Shown piece by piece: positions 47,826-56,509 of a DNA stretch of 64,000 nucleotides. The notes beneath the pieces were generated by a model. It worked only from the letters and a program-made list of their open reading frames with translations. It was not told where the DNA came from and did not search any database. Positions within the stretch are counted from its first letter, which is position 1. Every line of letters begins with the position of its first letter. Origin of the DNA: Methylosarcina fibrata AML-C10 (lineage in GTDB: Bacteria > Pseudomonadota > Gammaproteobacteria > Methylococcales > Methylomonadaceae); the NCBI RefSeq assembly GCF_000372865.1, contig NZ_KB889965.1:4113786-4177785 (forward strand). Direction: 5' to 3'. The position numbers and the translations under genes are program-made.

Positions 47826-50800
47826 ATGAAACGGCACTATCCCTGGCAGAGCGCCTTGCTGTGCCTTCTTATTTCCGGTATCGCGGGCAGCGCGGTCGGA
47901 CCGGAACCCCTTGCCCCGGAGCCCGTCCGGATCAGTGCCGATGCCGATGGCCGGGACGGTGACCGCGACAGCGATCTTTCCGGAACCGGCGCTTCTCGCT
48001 GGAGCGGCGATGGCCGCTACCTGGTGTTCCAATCCCGGGCGTCCAATCTCAATGCCGGCGACGGCGATGCTCATTCCGACGTCTACCTGTACGACGGGGA
48101 TAACCGTTCTCTGCAATTGCTCAGCCGTGCCGGTGCCTCGGGCAGCAAGGCCAATCACGATTCCTTTGCGCCGGCCCTCAGCCTGGATGGACGCTTGATT
48201 GCCTTTGTTTCCCGGGCTTCCAATCTGGACAGCGCCGACACCGATTCCCGGGCCGACATTTATCTGTACGACCGAGCCGGAGACTCGCTGACGCTGATCA
48301 GCCGCGCCGGCGAGCGAAGCGAGCGGAGCGAGCAAGGCGCAAAGGGCAACGGAGATTCCACCGAGCCGGCCCTCAGCGCCGACGGCCGCTTTATCGCCTT
48401 CGCCACTCGCGCCTCGAACCTCGGCGACGGCGACGACGATACCGTGTCCGACATTCATCTCTTCGACCGCCGGAGCGGCACCCTGGAACTGATCAGCCGG
48501 GCCGGAGCCGGCAGCGTCAAAGGCAATGGCGATTCCAGGCATCCGGTGCTCAGCGCCGACGGCGGCAAGGTGGCGTTTTTTTCGAAGGCTTCCAATCTTG
48601 GCAGCGGCCGTGACGACAGCGGTCCCGGGCTCTACGTCTACGACCGGCCGAGCGGTTCCCTCCGATCGATCGTGCGTCTTGGCGCCGACGAAAGCGGGGA
48701 AGAGCGGAAATTGTCGGGACCGTCGCTCAGCGCCGACGGACGTTATCTGGCCTACAGCGCCATCGCCTCCGATCCCGGCAGCGGCGAGGCCGAGTCGTTC
48801 GCCGACGTCTTCGTATACGATCTGCAAACCGGGACCGAGGAACGGATCGGCCGGGCCGGCACCGGCGGCGTGCCCTGGAACGGCGATTCGGTCGAGCCGG
48901 TGCTCAGCGCCGACGGCCGCTACGTGGTTTTCAAAAGTTTCGCCGACAACCTGGGCGACGGCGATACCGACGATTTGCCCGATATTCACGTCTACGACCG
49001 GCAACGCGGCGTTCTTCAATGGTTGAGCCGGTCTTCCGGAAACCGCCGCGAGCTGACCGGCATCGCCTCTCCGGCTCCGAGTGCCGACGGCAGCCGGCTG
49101 GCCTTCAGCGCTTATGCCGGGCTGCCGGACGAATCGGGATGCTGCCGGCAGATCTTTGTTCAGACCACCGGCCTGGACGTTTCCAGCGTGACGGGTGTCA
49201 ACGCCGCGCAAGCCGTTTCGAGCGCCGGGATGGCCGGTGACGAATTCGCCGTCTCGGCCAATGCGTTGAGCGCCGAGCCGGTGAATGCGGCCGCGCTGGT
49301 CAGTTACGAGCCCAGCCGGGATATTTCTAAATCGAACGTGTCGTTGAACGGTTCGCCCCGGCCTACCACCTACTGGGGTGCGGTGAGCGACGACACCGAC
49401 AACACCTGGGTCGATACCGCGTCCCGAGCGACCCGGGCGAACGTGACTTTCGGTTATCCGGACGTCGGCATACTCAACAACGGGCAAGTCACCGTCCATT
49501 ACCGTTTTCTGGCGGGCACCTCTTCCAGAAGCAATGTTTCGGTTACGGTGACCCTGTTGAACGGCAGCACGACGCTGGGCACGAGTCTGGCGAGGACCGT
49601 CACCGAAGGCACGACGGCGTTCGACTACAGCGAGACCTTCACCGGGTTGACGCTGACGAGCGGCGCCGACTTGCGCACCCGGCTGTCCTGGACGCGAACG
49701 GCGTCGACTCAATCCGCCCAGCTCAAGGAAGTCGATCTCGACGTGGACACGGGCGCTCCCTGCACGCCCGAAACCGATGCCGAGTTCTGTGCAAGGCTGG
49801 CCAAGAGCTGCGGCGAGGTAACGGGAACGGATAACTGCGGCACTGCCCGGACGGTAAGTTCCTGCGGCGAATGCACCAGTCCCGAGACCTGCTCTACGGC
49901 GAATGTCTGCACGATTCCGGGCCAGACGGCGCCGGGCTCCTGGCAGATCCCGGTAACGACCGGCAGCCCCGGCCATACCACCAATGTTGCGCTGGTCATC
50001 TTCGGTCACAGTACCGCCGATCAGGGCAATTTTCCCGACAAGCTGGCGGCCGCGCTTAACGCCAATACCGCGGACAATCGGCATTATGTCGTGCTCAGGG
50101 CCATCTTTCCGGGCGACGGCGGCCTATTCTGGACCAAATTGAAATTCGCTCAAAACGACGTCAATTATCAACGGGTTAAGGCCGGCACCGAAAACAAGCA
50201 ATGGTGCACGCCGGCGGGCAGTACCGACCGCTGGAGCTGCCGGCGGCTGAATTTCGAAAAGGCCTTCAATAACGGCACGGCGCCGGCCGGGGCCAACGAA
50301 TGTGCGACCGACAATACCTCCGGTCCCGAATGCAGCACGCTTGACACCGCCCTGACCAACGTCAGCGATTGCAGCTATTACTCGGGCTCGGCGGTCAAAG
50401 GCGCGGGAGGGGCCAAAACCTCGCTGTTAAACGCCTCGTTCAGAACTTGTCTCGACAAGATGGACGTCAAGATTGCGCTGTTTATGGATACCACCAGCCC
50501 GAGCTGGGTGGTGGACGATTACAATCTCGACGGCGACATCACCGATGCCGACGTGTTCGATAAGGATAATTTGACCAACGCCAGCTTGTCGCCTTGGCAG
50601 TGTCCGTCGAGCTCGGGCCTGGTCGGCACCGATAAGGTCGACTGGGATTGCGACGGAGGCTCGACTAACGATCCGGGCGACAATCCGGCCAAGGTCTACG
50701 CCGGCTGGCTGAAAAGCTTTGCGACCGAGTTGATCTCTTCGTCGTATGGTTTTGATTTTGTCGTGTTTTCCCAGAAACCGGTCGAGCGGTTCAAAAAGTC

Positions 50801-51215
50801 GTCGCAGTTTCCGAACGAAGTGCCGCATCCCCACAATCAGCGAACCCCGACGCCGTCCCGGCCGTTCGTGCAGTTCTACAATCCCGGCGTTTACTGGGAG
50901 CACAAGGGACTGCTTGAACTATCGGCCGATCCTGCGCTCGATTCGAGAATCCGCGTGCTTTCGCCCCTGGACCCGCAGAGTATGTGGAACAAGAGCGCAG
51001 CCTGTTACGAATCCGGCATGACCAGTACCTCCTGGTCGATTCCTTTGAGCGTGATCGACGATAAATACGAAGTGCTAAGCGCCGACCGGAACGAAACGGA
51101 TGCCGCTCCCGAGACAGGGTGTTTCAAGTATATCGATCATACTCACGCTTACGATGCCGGCGCCTGGATGATAGCGGACGTCTGGTATAACGGACTGCAT
51201 CCGTATCTTTGGTAG
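47826..51215 (+). CDS. Large secreted seven-bladed propeller protein with Cys-rich linker and SGNH-like C-terminal region
   Basis: This 1129-residue protein has a signal peptide (~1-25). Seven ~50-60-residue PD40/TolB-like repeats (~40-450) share SADGRYxxFxSxASNL and DIHVYDRxxG patterns, giving a seven-bladed propeller. Residues ~490-640 are a beta-sandwich-like domain. Residues ~645-695 are a cysteine-rich module (10 Cys, for example TDNCGTARTVSSCGECTSPE). The last ~430 residues are unassigned but contain VIFGHSTADQGNFPDKL near the start and DHTHAYDAGAWMIADVWY at the end, reminiscent of SGNH esterase blocks I and V. AGGAG precedes the ATG at 47826. An upstream in-frame ATG lacks a signal peptide. 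Confidence 0.75.
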   Translation: MKRHYPWQSALLCLLISGIAGSAVGPEPLAPEPVRISADADGRDGDRDSDLSGTGASRWSGDGRYLVFQSRASNLNAGDGDAHSDVYLYDGDNRSLQLLSRAGASGSKANHDSFAPALSLDGRLIAFVSRASNLDSADTDSRADIYLYDRAGDSLTLISRAGERSERSEQGAKGNGDSTEPALSADGRFIAFATRASNLGDGDDDTVSDIHLFDRRSGTLELISRAGAGSVKGNGDSRHPVLSADGGKVAFFSKASNLGSGRDDSGPGLYVYDRPSGSLRSIVRLGADESGEERKLSGPSLSADGRYLAYSAIASDPGSGEAESFADVFVYDLQTGTEERIGRAGTGGVPWNGDSVEPVLSADGRYVVFKSFADNLGDGDTDDLPDIHVYDRQRGVLQWLSRSSGNRRELTGIASPAPSADGSRLAFSAYAGLPDESGCCRQIFVQTTGLDVSSVTGVNAAQAVSSAGMAGDEFAVSANALSAEPVNAAALVSYEPSRDISKSNVSLNGSPRPTTYWGAVSDDTDNTWVDTASRATRANVTFGYPDVGILNNGQVTVHYRFLAGTSSRSNVSVTVTLLNGSTTLGTSLARTVTEGTTAFDYSETFTGLTLTSGADLRTRLSWTRTASTQSAQLKEVDLDVDTGAPCTPETDAEFCARLAKSCGEVTGTDNCGTARTVSSCGECTSPETCSTANVCTIPGQTAPGSWQIPVTTGSPGHTTNVALVIFGHSTADQGNFPDKLAAALNANTADNRHYVVLRAIFPGDGGLFWTKLKFAQNDVNYQRVKAGTENKQWCTPAGSTDRWSCRRLNFEKAFNNGTAPAGANECATDNTSGPECSTLDTALTNVSDCSYYSGSAVKGAGGAKTSLLNASFRTCLDKMDVKIALFMDTTSPSWVVDDYNLDGDITDADVFDKDNLTNASLSPWQCPSSSGLVGTDKVDWDCDGGSTNDPGDNPAKVYAGWLKSFATELISSSYGFDFVVFSQKPVERFKKSSQFPNEVPHPHNQRTPTPSRPFVQFYNPGVYWEHKGLLELSADPALDSRIRVLSPLDPQSMWNKSAACYESGMTSTSWSIPLSVIDDKYEVLSADRNETDAAPETGCFKYIDHTHAYDAGAWMIADVWYNGLHPYLW

Positions 51216-51244
51216 AAAATCGGGAGGAGTCGGGCAGAAGGCGG

Positions 51245-51270
51245 GGCCGCGTTCGGCGGCCGTCCTTTTT
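51245..51270 (+). terminator. Rho-independent terminator of the propeller gene
   Basis: GGCCGC (51245-51250) / GCGGCC (51256-51261) with a GTTCG loop is followed by GTCC and five T. It ends inside the stop codon of convergent pgsA. Confidence 0.75.
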
Positions 51271-51847
51271 ATCTCGGCTCCATGTCCAACGGACGGCGCG
51301 ACCAGAGATCGGCATTGCGGATAAAAATCATCGCCATCGAAATATAGCCCGAAGCCAAAGCCAGGATCAGGCTGACCAAAGCGACCGGGGCGGCAATGCT
51401 CTCAAGGTTTTTCCAGCCCAGGCCGGCCAGGACCGCACCGGCGGCGACCAGTTGAAACAGGGTCTTGAGCTTGCTCAACAGCTCGGTCCGTATCACGACT
51501 CCCAGACAGGGCGCCATGCTGCGGAAGCCTTGTACGGCGAATTCGCGCGCCAGCAAAAGCAGCACCATCCATAGTGAAATCCAGGCCGGATAGCGGCAGG
51601 CCAGAAATACCAGAAGGACGTTCGACATGATTTTGTCAGCCAGAGGATCGAGAAAAGCGCCGACGTTGCTGACGCAGTGCCAGCGCCTGGCCGCCCAGCC
51701 GTCCACCAGATCGGTCAAGGCCGCAATCAAAAACAGGCCGAAAGCCAACTGAAAGGTAATCGTATTCTCCGCCTCTGCCAACATGCCCATGACCGGCAGC
51801 AAAAGCAGGATGCGTGAAAGTGTTAAAAAATTGGGAAGCCAGGTCAT
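51269..51847 (-). CDS. pgsA: CDP-diacylglycerol-glycerol-3-phosphate 3-phosphatidyltransferase
   Basis: This 192-residue integral membrane enzyme makes phosphatidylglycerol phosphate. The CDP-alcohol phosphotransferase signature is complete: DGWAARRW, eight-residue spacing, then GAFLDPLADKI. The usual LPNFLTLSRILL start and four or five membrane helices are present. ATG at 51847 is used (GGAG ~8 nt upstream). It is convergent with the propeller gene. pgsA is often next to uvrC, which is not seen here. Confidence 0.92.
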   Translation of the reverse strand: MTWLPNFLTLSRILLLLPVMGMLAEAENTITFQLAFGLFLIAALTDLVDGWAARRWHCVSNVGAFLDPLADKIMSNVLLVFLACRYPAWISLWMVLLLLAREFAVQGFRSMAPCLGVVIRTELLSKLKTLFQLVAAGAVLAGLGWKNLESIAAPVALVSLILALASGYISMAMIFIRNADLWSRRPLDMEPR

Positions 51848-52457
51848 CAATCAGTCTCCGGGCAGCGGGCGCTGCCGTCAACCGGCGGAATACAAGTTGC
51901 CGATTGCCGGGTAAAGCAGCCGTATGTTAAGTTATTTAAAATTCATCATTGTCAGCGTCGGCTTGTTTACGCCCATAAATACTAGATTTTTTTCGGAACT
52001 TTAACAACAAGGCCGCCGGTAAATTCTGACGCCGTTCGGCATCGGATACCTGTGACTTCCGCTATTTTAAAAGAATGGATTTATAATCATGCCGCCTGGA
52101 AAGATTCGGTTTTAGAGATCGAACAGGGCCATATTCCAACTTGTCTTGCGAACGGAGCGGTTCCGGTCGAAAAGTCCTTTCAGCCGTTCGGATCTACCTT
52201 GCACGGCTCCGGAAAACCTGAAGCGAACCGATAAAAACTTACCGTTTATGGCAAGGCCGGCTAATCTTGAGAGATAAAACTGCGCCCGGTTTTTTGAATG
52301 TTTAATAATTTGAAATGATAAATATAAAAAATCTCAGTCATCTTTTCTTGATTGTTTGAAGGCGGATACGTGACAGCTATTTATTGCCGGATAATGGTGT
52401 GAACGTTCGCCGTTGTCATTTTGGAACGGCCATACTCTATGGGCGTCCTTACTTCAC
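51848..52457. other. Intergenic region, no gene recognised
   Basis: About 610 bp lie between divergent pgsA and the MASE1 protein gene. A 60-codon frame from a GTG near 52052 has no recognisable features. AT-rich DNA at 52260-52400 probably contains the promoter of the signalling gene. No RNA structure was recognised. Confidence 0.35.
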
Positions 52458-55400
52458 ATGAGCGCAAACGACGCATTGATAGCCAATAAATTGAAAATGC
52501 CGGGCCACGTTATCGATCTGCTTAAACAATCGGGCATTGTTTCGCTTTATGTGTTTTTCGGCTACCTCGGTCATGACCGTTTCGGGTACGGCGGAATCGC
52601 TGATGTCATCGGCTGGGGAAACGGATTGTCCTTGGCGGCTTTGCTGCTCGGAGGCAGACGTTATTTATGGGGAGTATTACTGGGTGTTCTGATTTCCAAC
52701 GTTTTGATTAAAGACTCGGTGCCGGGAGCGATAAGCAGCAGTCTGGCCAGTCTTGTGGAAGCTTTGGTCGGTTTTGGGCTTCTTAATTGCAATAGGAAAT
52801 TTTCACCTTCACTGGTCACCTTGCCGGATTACCTCCGGCTGATTCTTCTGGGGGGCGGCGTTGCCAGCATGTTCGGTGCCGCTACCGGCATTTTTTCATT
52901 ACAAATCGCAGGACTGATCAGTTCCGCCCATTTTTGGGAATATGCCTCGCTTTGGTGGATGGGTGATACGTTGGGAATTGTGTTGGCCGTACCATTCATT
53001 ATAGCGTGGCAAAGGAAAAAACCGGATCGACTCAACCTCAAGAGACTGTTGGAAGAATCGTTGCTGATCGGCATGACGTTCATGGCCGGACAAGTCGTTT
53101 TTCTCGGCTGGTTCAACGAGAATCTTGTTTTTGCGCCCAAAGCTTTCATCATGTTCTTGTTCATAACCTGGATTGCCATCCGGTTGGGCATGCAAGCGAC
53201 CACCTTCGCCCTGAACATGGTTGCCATCCAGGCACTGTTGGGAGCTTGCCTGAAAGTCGGCTATTTTGCCGATGAGAACATGCTGTCCGGATATCATAAT
53301 TACTGGATTTACATGGTTATCCTGTCGCTGATAGGCATCGTCGTGGCGGCCTACGTCAACGACATCAGGCAGAAAGAGGTCCATCTCAGAAACAGCGAAA
53401 ACCACTTGCGGCTGTGCCAGATCAATGGCGGCATCGGTACCTGGGAAGCGGATCTGCTCACCCACAAGGAAAAATGGTCGGACAGTTGCAGCTCTTTGCT
53501 CGGCTTTCCCGATCTGAAAGAGCCGACCTGGGAAGACTTTCTGGATGCGATCCATCCGGAAGACCGCTACCGGGTCGTCGAAACCGTGCAATCCCATCTT
53601 ACTTTGGGCGTCAAACTTGATTTGGAATACCGTATTGCAACCTCGAAAGGCATCCGCTGGATGCGTTCGGCAGGGCAGGCGGAAGAAGGACCGGATGGCC
53701 GGCTCACCATCATGCGGGGCATTGTGCAGGATGTTACCGAGCGTATCCAGGCGGAAGAAGCCTTGCGCGAAAGCGAAACCTTGCTCAGGGAAGCGCAAAC
53801 GATTGCGGGTTTGGGCAGTTACATTCTGGATATTGCCACCGGTATCTGGAAAAGCTCGCCGGTGTTGGACAAGATCTTCGGCATTGACGAAGCCTGTGAA
53901 CATTCCATGGCAGAATGGTTTGGGCTGATTCATCCCGAGGATCTTGAGAAGATGGAACATTATTTTAGAAACGATATTCTGGAGCAGGGCAGGAGTTTCG
54001 ACAAGGAATATCGAATTCTCCGCCCTGAAGACCGCGTCTTACGTTGGGTCCATGGCCTGGGCAAACTGGAATTCGACGCTCGGGAGCGGCCCGCGAAAAT
54101 GCACGGGACTGTTCAGGATATTACCGAGCGCAAAATGATCGAAGAAAGTCTCCGGCAAAACGAAGAGAAAATGCGGGCTTATCTGGATAATATCTCCGAT
54201 ACCATCTGGCTGATCGGTTCCGGTTTGAATGTGCTCTACGTCTCGCCCAATGTCGAACGTTTACTGGGCTTTCCGCAGGGAGAATTAATCGGCCGGCCAA
54301 GCGCTTGGGTGATTCATCCCGAGGACATGGCTATCGTCGATGCAGCCCATCGTTATACGCTGGAGCATCCGGGCCAGCCGCATACGGTCCAGTACCGGGT
54401 GGGCCATAAGGAAGGGCAGTGGATTGACGTCGAAAGCACCGGGATAAACTTCCTGGACAATCCGGAAATCAAAGGCGTACTCGTCTCCATGCGGAACGTC
54501 ACCGAACGCAAGCAGGCCGAGAACGATCTTCGCATCGCTGCGACAGCCTTTGAATCCCAGGAAGGCATATTCATCACCGATGCGGATAGCGTCATTCTCC
54601 GGGTGAATAGGGCCTTCACGGCCATCACCGGGTATACTGCGGAAGAAGCCATCGGCAAAAAGCCGACTCTGCTTAAATCCGGCCGCCAGAATTCCGGTTT
54701 TTATGCTGCGATGTGGACGAGTCTGCGGCAAACGGGAGCCTGGCAAGGCGAAATCTGGAATCGCCGCAAGCAGGGAGAAATTTATCCGCAGCATCTGACG
54801 ATCACCGCTGTTAAAGATTCCGGCGGCCTCGTAACCAATTATGTCGCTACCCTGACCGATATTACTCAGCAGAAGGCGGCGGCGGACAAAATTGAACGTC
54901 TGGCCTTATACGACAGCCTGACCGGCCTGCCCAACCGGCAGCTTCTTCGGGACCGTTTGATTTCGGCACTGGCGTCCAGCAGTCGCAGCGGAAGAAAGGG
55001 CGCATTGCTGTTCATTGATCTGGATAATTTCAAGACGCTGAACGACACTCTCGGCCATGACATGGGCGATGCCCTGTTGCAGCAAGTGGCTCAGCGGCTG
55101 GAAGCCTGTGTGCGCGAAGGCGATACGGTCGCCCGTCTGGGCGGCGACGAGTTCGTGGTGATGCTGGAAGATCTGAGCGAACACGCTTTTGAAGCGGCCG
55201 CCCGGACGGAAGCGATCGGCGGCAAGATTCTGGATAGCCTGACCCGGCCTTATTCGCTGGCCCAGCAGGAATATTACAGTTCGTCCAGTATCGGCGCCAC
55301 CTTGTTCAACGGGCACGAGCAGGCCGTCGACGAATTGCTGAAACAAGCCGATATCGCCATGTATCAAGCCAAGACATCGGGACGTAACGCCATGCATTTT

Positions 55401-56192
55401 TTTGATGTGCAAATGCAGGCTCGTATCAACGCACGCGTCCGAATGGAGGCCGACTTGCGCCTTGCCTTGTCGGAGATTCAATTCAAGCTTTACTATCAGC
55501 CGCAGGTTTGCCACGATAATCGGATTCTCGGCGCCGAAGCGTTGATTCGCTGGCAACATCCGCAGCAAGGGTTAGTGCCGCCGGGCGATTTTATTCCGGT
55601 CGCCGAAGAAACCGGTTTAATCATACCCATGGGGCTCTGGATTCTGGAGACGGCTTGCGCCCAGATCAAAGCCTGGGAAGGCAATGCCCTGTATTCCCAT
55701 TTACAAGTTGCCGTTAACGTCAGTGCCCGCCAGTTCCGTCAGGCAGACTTTGTAGACCAGGTTTGCCGGATTCTCGGGCGTACCGGGATCAATCCCGACA
55801 GGCTCAAACTCGAACTGACCGAAAGTCTGCTGCTTGACGATATCGGCGATTGTATCCGTAAAATGAACACGCTTCGCGAAGCCGGAGTGTTCTTTTCGAT
55901 GGACGACTTCGGAACCGGCCACTCATCATTGTCCTATCTGACCCAGCTTCCTCTCGATCAGCTCAAGATCGATAAATCGTTCATTCATAACATTGATGAA
56001 AAAGAGGCCGATGCCGTCATCGTCCAGACGATTATCGGCATGTCCAAAAATCTGGGCATGCAGGTCATTGCCGAAGGCGTCGAGACCGAATCCCAGCGGG
56101 CTTTTCTGGAGCAGCTCGACTGCCCGATTTATCAAGGTTATCTATTCAGCGAACCGCTGCCGGTCGAACGATTTGAATCCTTGTTTGAATAA
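52458..56192 (+). CDS. MASE1 - multi-PAS - GGDEF - EAL signalling protein
   Basis: This 1244-residue membrane-bound c-di-GMP enzyme has an N-terminal MASE1 sensory region (~15-300) with about eight membrane helices (for example GNGLSLAALLLGGRRYLWG). Four PAS/PAC units follow (~315-800), three ending in ERK/ERI-type PAC motifs. The GGDEF domain contains ARLGGDEFVVML (motif near 894) and the EAL domain GAEALIRWQHP (near 1027), with DDFGTGHSSLSYL and a terminal GYLFSEPLP. Both catalytic signatures are intact, so it may be bifunctional. The first good ATG is 52458; an upstream TTG is less likely. Confidence 0.93.
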   Translation: MSANDALIANKLKMPGHVIDLLKQSGIVSLYVFFGYLGHDRFGYGGIADVIGWGNGLSLAALLLGGRRYLWGVLLGVLISNVLIKDSVPGAISSSLASLVEALVGFGLLNCNRKFSPSLVTLPDYLRLILLGGGVASMFGAATGIFSLQIAGLISSAHFWEYASLWWMGDTLGIVLAVPFIIAWQRKKPDRLNLKRLLEESLLIGMTFMAGQVVFLGWFNENLVFAPKAFIMFLFITWIAIRLGMQATTFALNMVAIQALLGACLKVGYFADENMLSGYHNYWIYMVILSLIGIVVAAYVNDIRQKEVHLRNSENHLRLCQINGGIGTWEADLLTHKEKWSDSCSSLLGFPDLKEPTWEDFLDAIHPEDRYRVVETVQSHLTLGVKLDLEYRIATSKGIRWMRSAGQAEEGPDGRLTIMRGIVQDVTERIQAEEALRESETLLREAQTIAGLGSYILDIATGIWKSSPVLDKIFGIDEACEHSMAEWFGLIHPEDLEKMEHYFRNDILEQGRSFDKEYRILRPEDRVLRWVHGLGKLEFDARERPAKMHGTVQDITERKMIEESLRQNEEKMRAYLDNISDTIWLIGSGLNVLYVSPNVERLLGFPQGELIGRPSAWVIHPEDMAIVDAAHRYTLEHPGQPHTVQYRVGHKEGQWIDVESTGINFLDNPEIKGVLVSMRNVTERKQAENDLRIAATAFESQEGIFITDADSVILRVNRAFTAITGYTAEEAIGKKPTLLKSGRQNSGFYAAMWTSLRQTGAWQGEIWNRRKQGEIYPQHLTITAVKDSGGLVTNYVATLTDITQQKAAADKIERLALYDSLTGLPNRQLLRDRLISALASSSRSGRKGALLFIDLDNFKTLNDTLGHDMGDALLQQVAQRLEACVREGDTVARLGGDEFVVMLEDLSEHAFEAAARTEAIGGKILDSLTRPYSLAQQEYYSSSSIGATLFNGHEQAVDELLKQADIAMYQAKTSGRNAMHFFDVQMQARINARVRMEADLRLALSEIQFKLYYQPQVCHDNRILGAEALIRWQHPQQGLVPPGDFIPVAEETGLIIPMGLWILETACAQIKAWEGNALYSHLQVAVNVSARQFRQADFVDQVCRILGRTGINPDRLKLELTESLLLDDIGDCIRKMNTLREAGVFFSMDDFGTGHSSLSYLTQLPLDQLKIDKSFIHNIDEKEADAVIVQTIIGMSKNLGMQVIAEGVETESQRAFLEQLDCPIYQGYLFSEPLPVERFESLFE

Positions 56193-56431
56193 AACGGGCA
56201 GCTAATTTTGACCCCTAATCAGTCAAAGTGCGTGCGAACCGGAAGATCCAATCACTATTTCAAATTTTCGCAGGCCGGTCGGAAACGACATGAGGGCTTT
56301 AAACGGCCCGCGCCGGCCGTCTGCCAACTGACGAGTATTGTGCGGAGAACGGCCGGTTCAGTTTCGAATCAATTTGATTAAACTCCAGAAAGGGCAGGGG
56401 GTTGGAAGCTATTACGACAATTTAATGACAG

Positions 56432-56480
56432 GGTTATCCACAATTTTTGGGGATAACCGAAGCCCGGCGGTTATCCTTTT
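56432..56480 (+). promoter_or_regulatory. Triple-arm hairpin region with DnaA-box-like site; possible terminator
   Basis: Three alternating arms occur: GGTTATCC (56432-56439), GGATAACC (56451-56458) and GGTTATCC (56469-56476). The middle arm can pair with either neighbour. Pairing of arms 2 and 3 gives a 9-bp stem (GGATAACCG/CGGTTATCC) followed by TTTT, a plausible terminator for the upstream signalling gene. Pairing of arms 1 and 2 would prevent it. Arm 1 overlaps TTATCCACA (56434-56442), a perfect DnaA box. The rest of 56193-56509 shows no gene. Confidence 0.5.
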
Positions 56481-56509
56481 GCACAGTATTCGCCGAATTG
56501 TCCGGCCTC

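Noticed and set aside
48300-48340. Short GAGCGAAGCGAGCGGAGCGAG repeat, considered as a repeat array
   Set aside because: It is a few imperfect units inside the propeller coding sequence, encoding ERSERSEQ. It is too short to be CRISPR or a tandem array, and no CRISPR pattern was seen anywhere.
47697-50084. Long open frame (795 codons) on the minus strand opposite the propeller gene
   Set aside because: It is antisense to clear propeller repeats and lacks any domain. It exists because the plus-strand gene is GC-rich with repeated codon patterns.
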